Shown: positions 59,833-64,000 of the stretch, in pieces
Layout: each line of letters opens with the position of its first letter
Numbering within the stretch: position 1 is the stretch's first letter
Assembly: GCA_034509925.1 (NCBI GenBank)
Contig: CM067532.1
Span: forward strand, 9,258,180 to 9,322,179
DNA from: Hirudinaria manillensis
Taxonomy: Eukaryota; Annelida; Clitellata; Hirudinida; Hirudinidae
Direction: 5' to 3'
DNA: 64,000 nt
Made by a program: the position numbers and the translations under genes
Notes under the pieces: model-generated
What the model saw: the letters and a program-made list of their open reading frames with translations, nothing else
Databases searched by the model: none
Told to the model about the DNA's origin: nothing

Positions 59833-60813
59833 AGAAAAGTTTCCTCTGAAACGGCTCGTGTTATTTCCCTGGAGATTAGAAGGTGATTATTTTCTGACGC
59901 ACGGGGCCTCGGGCCGAGTCTACTTGAGCCGTTAATACCCCCGAAAACACCCACCCACCCATCCACCACCACCACCCCTCGAGCCCCTGCTCTCGACCGT
60001 GGGTTCTCGGCTTCTTTTCTTGTCCACAGAAGCGTGGCTGGTCCCGGGGATTTTCTCAAGTTTTCACTCCGCAAACTCCTGCGCTTAATCTCGTCTGATC
60101 GATGGTCTGATTGCTTTGTGACTGATTGACCGAGTCGGAGAATGTGATGGCACGAAGTGATTGATTTATCGTCTCCTTGATTGGTCGAAATCTCTTATCT
60201 CGAGAAGGTTGGACCACCACCCTTTCTCCGCCTCCCCACTTCCCCCAGGGGGTTCAGCCCGAAGCCTCGACATTAAATTGTCCGCCATTTTTTTCTATTT
60301 ACCTCTCACGTGACCCGCCATGTTGTTCCCGCGCCGTTATCGCTTCCCGGATCAGAAGATGGCTTGAAATGAAAAGAATTCGAAAAAGGACTGATTCTTA
60401 ATTTATTTATTTTTTCCCCGATGTCTTACTTTTTATTGTCGAAGAATTTGTGTATTTATTTATTCATTCATTTATTTTTGTTTGTTTGTTCGCAGATATA
60501 AAAACAAAACAAAATAAAATATAAAAAAAAGATGGAATTAGAAAGAAAATTTCGAAATTATTTTCTGAATTGTTTGTTCACAACGAGGATTTGCTGCAAA
60601 AGAACAGAAATTGTTTCCTCAAATTGCCGTTTCCAATTTGAGAATTCAACTTGAGATTTCTACGAGCGACTGTTGCAAGACAATTCCTCCATCCGTCCAT
60701 CCATTAATTATTTTTAATCCATCCGCCCGTCATTCATCCCTTCATCCTGGCGTTGATCCGTCCGTCCGTCCGAACATCCGCTCACCACCCCATTTTTTTC
60801 TATCCAATCACAG

Positions 60814-62957
60814 GCCACTTCCTCCTCTTGATCCGATGTCACGTGACGTCGTCTTCCGGCGATGACGTCACGAGCACCGAGGGTCGCTGGTGCGTGACCG
60901 ACGCGGATTGTGACGCTGGCAGAGGCGAGATGTGCTGGATCGAGTACCAGGGATGTCCGAGCGGAAGGTGCGTCTGCAACCGGAAGACGCACGCACCTGC
61001 TGCCGGCGGAGCGGAAAACGGGCGCTGTTTGCCAAGTGAGTGTCGTTGCGGTGTTCTTTGCGACCTTACCGAGTTCTGTCCGTTCCGATGACGTTATGTC
61101 ATCGTTAGCGATTGCAATAGCTTTTTACGAGCTCGTTCGTAGTTCGTGGCGTTTCATTCGTTCACTCATTCACTCGTTCATTCATTCTTTCATTCGTTCG
61201 TTCGTTCGTTCAGCCATTCATTCATCCGTCCATTCTCGGACTCTTGTCTTGAAAAGGAGATTTTGCATCGAGCGATGACGACGACGACGATGATGATGAT
61301 GATGCGATGTCCGATGTGATTTCACCTCAGGCGCGGCTGTGTTTTTTTTATCACTCCACGGTCCCCTTTTCTTTTTCATTATCATCATCATCATCATCAT
61401 CGTCATCGTCATCGTCATCATCATCGTCATCATCATCATCATCATCACGCCAGCTAAATTCTTGGCGTTCCATTCGCTTTCCATCCTCCCTTTCTGTTAC
61501 CATCCTCAGTAAATTGTGAACACAAAAATTATGGTTTTACGACCACGGCAGCAGAGGGATCTGCATTTCATTTTAGGACGTGATTTTGAATCTTCAACGA
61601 GCGAGGCCAAGAGCCTGGAGAGAATTTGCTTATAATATCGCTCCTGCACCGAATGATCCCGACGGTATTGTTGTTGTCGTTGTCTGGTGTAGCTGCTGTC
61701 GTTGTTGTGGTCGCACTATAGACGCTGTCGTCGCTGAAGTCGCTTGAGCGTAGCGTTGCGGTACCAAGTGCGTGCGATTTCCGCATTTAAGAGTTTCATT
61801 TTCTTGAAAGCGGAGAAACTTTTGCTTGTAATTTTTAAGTTTCTACAAAAAAAAGCACAGAAAAAAAAACCCACTAATTTATTTCGTTCTGTTTTTTGAT
61901 TGTACTGCAAAGCGATGAAGACGAGATCAGAATGAATAGAGACCATTTTTTTTTAGTAACGAACACCTTTCCTAATACCGTCCAATCCGTAGACACCTAG
62001 CCCTAACCTTAACCCTAGCCCTAAACATGCATGTATCAGTACCCCTAATCCTAACCCTAACTCATGCGCATAATCTTTTGTCAGTCTCTTCTCCAGGTAT
62101 CATGTTTTGTCTTTGCATTTTTTGTTTTGTTTTGCAAACTTCATTTCGTCCTCGTCTGCTTTGAAAACAAAAAAGGCGGCATCGACGTCTTAATTTTCTC
62201 GTCATTCTTTCCTTTTTGTCTTCGACTTTTCGCCCGTCTTTGTTCGCCTCTTTCGAGTCAATCGAGCTGCAAAATGGCAGATATTCTCGGAGGAAAAATC
62301 GAAAGCCATTTACGGTCACGTAAGCACCGCCCACTCTCTCCTCATCCGCCCCCCTATCTCTCCTTTGAGGATGTTTTTTTGTGTCGCCTGAACTCTTTCA
62401 GGTGTGGGGCTACCCCGATCGACAGGTGCCTGTCTGCTGGACGCCGTCTGTCCGTCCGTCTCTTTCGTTTTTTCGACCAGAGCCATTTTTAAATCTACGA
62501 GCGCCAGCCACACTTTCCACTGCCGTTTCTCGACCGAGCGTCTTCGTCTTCGATAACTTCCGCAATAATTCTACTCTGTCTCAAGAGTATTGCCATTGTT
62601 TTTTTTTTGTCCTCATTGACTTTATCATCATCGTCGTCGTCGTCATCACCATAGGCATCGTCATCGTCATCGTCGTCATCATCGTCAACGTCATCAACGA
62701 CAACGACGACGACGATGAGAACGATGACGATGACGTGAACGATAGACAAACATCAATTGACTCGAAAATGCCAACAGTTCGACGTCTCTCGGAGTCGTGC
62801 AACTCGAGTCTGGAGAAGTGCGAGGAGGGTCTCAGTTGCACCGAGGGTTCGTGCACCTGTCTCCACCACAACCTCAGCCTGCCTTGTATCCCTGCGCACT
62901 ACAAGCCACTCGGAACTGCTTGCAATCCGTCCTCCGATGTATGCTTCCACGCTTCAA
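60814..62957 (+). CDS. Cysteine-rich EB-module protein, 2 exons seen, continues past the window
   Basis: Exon 60814-61035 (222 nt) and exon 62778-62957 (180 nt) are both phase 1-1 symmetric and end at GTGAGT donors. The first encodes WCVTDADCDAGRGEMC, then GCPSGRCVCNRK and GRCLP. The second encodes CNSSLEKCEEGLSC, then GSCTCLHH and LGTACNPSSDVCFHA. They match, in order and in Cys spacing, the first two exons of the minus-strand EB gene (GCQIGRCDCRR; LGERCEPDVDTCYQ), so the two genes are divergent paralogues. The upstream exon with the start codon was not found, and the last visible donor shows the gene runs on beyond 62957, probably past the window end. Calling the module EB is by cysteine spacing only. 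Confidence 0.65.
61998..62062 (+). repeat. Degenerate CCCTAA (telomere-like) tract
   Basis: Two clusters of CCCTAACC/CCCTAGCC-type units flank an ATGCATGTAT stretch, in the intron of the plus-strand EB gene. They are imperfect and short, so an internal degenerate tract rather than a chromosome end. Confidence 0.6.
62625..62745 (+). repeat. CGT/CAT to GAC/GAT microsatellite just before EB exon 2
   Basis: The repeat changes from CGT/CAT to GAC/GAT near 62700, forming an imperfect inverted pair that could fold into a hairpin 35-150 bp upstream of the acceptor at 62777. Confidence 0.75.
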
Positions 62958-63280
62958 GTGAGTTCCGTACTCATTTTTTTTTCGAGTGATTTTTGTAAGT
63001 GATTTCAGCTTCTTCCGGGGGTGACGTGCACCTGTTTGGGAGCAGGGCTTGGGACACATAGCCACACCCTCGTACTCTCCTCTTCCCCAAATACGCCCCT
63101 CTCTGAGTAGCTTTTGGTGACAAGATCGTTGAGCGCCAAATCACATTCTCCTGGCTGTAATTTTACTGCAACAGAAACAAATATTTTTTATTCCGCCTGT
63201 GTTTTTTTCCTTCCCGGTTTGTTTCGATTCTTTTGTTTTATTCAATTTTCTCGGCCCCTTCATATTATTTATTTTTACGT

Positions 63281-63317
<37 letters not shown>

Positions 63318-63397
63318 TACTACTATTACTATTACTATTATTATTATGATTAATATTATTACTATTATTATTATTATCATTATTATTATTACGTTTA

Positions 63398-63470
<73 letters not shown>

Positions 63471-64000
63471 CATCATCATCATCATCATCATCATAATCAT
63501 GGTCATCGTCATAATTTCTGTAGTCGTTGTTATCGTTGCTCACTCCGGCTACTTGCACAACACTCAAGGACAAGAGTCTCTTGATCCGAGCAGATTTAAT
63601 CATCCGCCATTTTTCACACTCCTTAATCCACTCGTGCATCTCCTCCACTGACCTTTCCTTCCTTCCTTCATACTTCCTCCTCTTTCAAGTCCATCCATCC
63701 ATCCGATCGTCCATCTGTCTATCTCCCCTCTTCCTGCTCACTTTCTCCACCCCACCCCCCCTTTCCTTCCACCCTAAAATCCCCCACCCGAAATCGATCC
63801 AGTTCTCAGCACCATCGAGGTTTCAGTTTCGTCCCGAAATGGGACTTTCCAGGGACGACAAGTTTTGAAATCGACAGTGAATTTACAATTAACCAGAACC
63901 GAATCGTTTCCATATTTCCATGCTCACGCCGTCAGTGATTGATCGATGATTCAAATTGTTTGTCATCAATTATGAAATTTATTTCTCGAGGCTCGGCTTT
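62958..64000. other. EB-gene intron or downstream DNA to the window edge
   Basis: Contains a long ATT microsatellite (about 63281-63500) and a CT/C-rich stretch (63650-63790). No further cysteine-rich exon was recognised before the window ends. Confidence 0.5.

Larger units (their letters stand above)
50277..60813. other. Microsatellite-dense spacer between the divergent EB genes
   Basis: About 10.5 kb with no convincing conserved coding exon. It is dominated by simple repeats (the largest are listed separately): GAC/GAT, CAT/CGT, CAA, AAT, GGAT, GAGT, TTC, CT and TATAA tracts. Open frames of 60-160 codons here encode homopolymer-like Ile, Asp, Ser, Leu or His runs and are repeat artefacts. 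First exons with signal peptides for both flanking EB genes probably lie here or in their outer introns, but I could not pick them out. GC content is clearly higher than in the left 45 kb. Confidence 0.5.

Noticed and set aside
59583..60074. 163-codon minus-strand frame rich in Lys/Arg
   Set aside because: The basic run is the complement of the TTC tract; no homology outside it and no splice context.
62064..62492. 142-codon frame with a hydrophobic Phe/Cys-rich start, considered as a signal-peptide exon
   Set aside because: It lies between the two EB exons, so it cannot be the first exon of that gene, and it has no conserved features.
51000..64000. Regularly spaced repeats checked for a CRISPR-like array
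   Set aside because: The repeats are contiguous microsatellites without unique spacers, and the DNA is eukaryotic.
1..64000. Search for transposases, reverse transcriptases and endogenous viral genes
   Set aside because: No catalytic motif of these families was found in any open frame.

Overview
This is nuclear DNA of an invertebrate animal. Nearly every recognisable gene is split into many exons with GT-AG borders, the proteins are metazoan (ECT2, LST2/ZFYVE28, ADA2/ADGF, GSTCD, L2HGDH, UGT, EB-module proteins), and introns and spacers are full of trinucleotide and tetranucleotide microsatellites. I cannot place the phylum. Degenerate CCCTAA tracts and the gene content fit many bilaterian lineages. 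I see no operon-like spacing, bacterial genes, CRISPR array, transposase or reverse transcriptase. Exon borders were built by eye from homology, reading phase and splice signals, so individual borders may be off by a few bases.

Layout. 1-2700: no gene recognised. 2701-10034 (minus): ECT2, the cytokinesis Rho exchange factor, about 20 exons. 10659-19456 (plus): LST2/ZFYVE28, 13 exons, 797 residues, head to head with ECT2 across 624 bp. 20304-20942 (plus): an unrecognised three-exon gene of 139 residues, with two more possible exons at 21256-21604. 22322-25336 and 26881-29608 (plus): a tandem pair of secreted ADGF/ADA2 adenosine deaminases, each carrying an extra C-terminal IPT/TIG-like domain. 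29938-31704 (plus): an intronless GSTCD methyltransferase-like gene. 32429-35397 (plus): L-2-hydroxyglutarate dehydrogenase, 9 exons. 37001-38451 (plus): an unknown single-pass membrane protein with a 16-nt microexon. 39010-45957 (minus): three tandem UDP-glycosyltransferases sharing a promoter block. 47044-50276 (minus) and 60814-beyond 62957 (plus): two divergent genes made of cysteine-rich EB-like modules, every exon symmetric phase 1-1, separated by about 10.5 kb of microsatellite-dense DNA.

Functional themes: cell division and endosomal receptor traffic (ECT2, LST2), extracellular purine signalling (ADGF pair), metabolite repair (L2HGDH), detoxification (UGT trio) and cysteine-rich, presumably extracellular, proteins (EB pair). 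The genes are neighbours rather than a pathway. The most unusual items are the ADGF-IPT fusion, the intronic array of about twelve splice-acceptor-like units near 48.1-48.5 kb, the phase 1-1 EB gene pair, and the intronless GSTCD.
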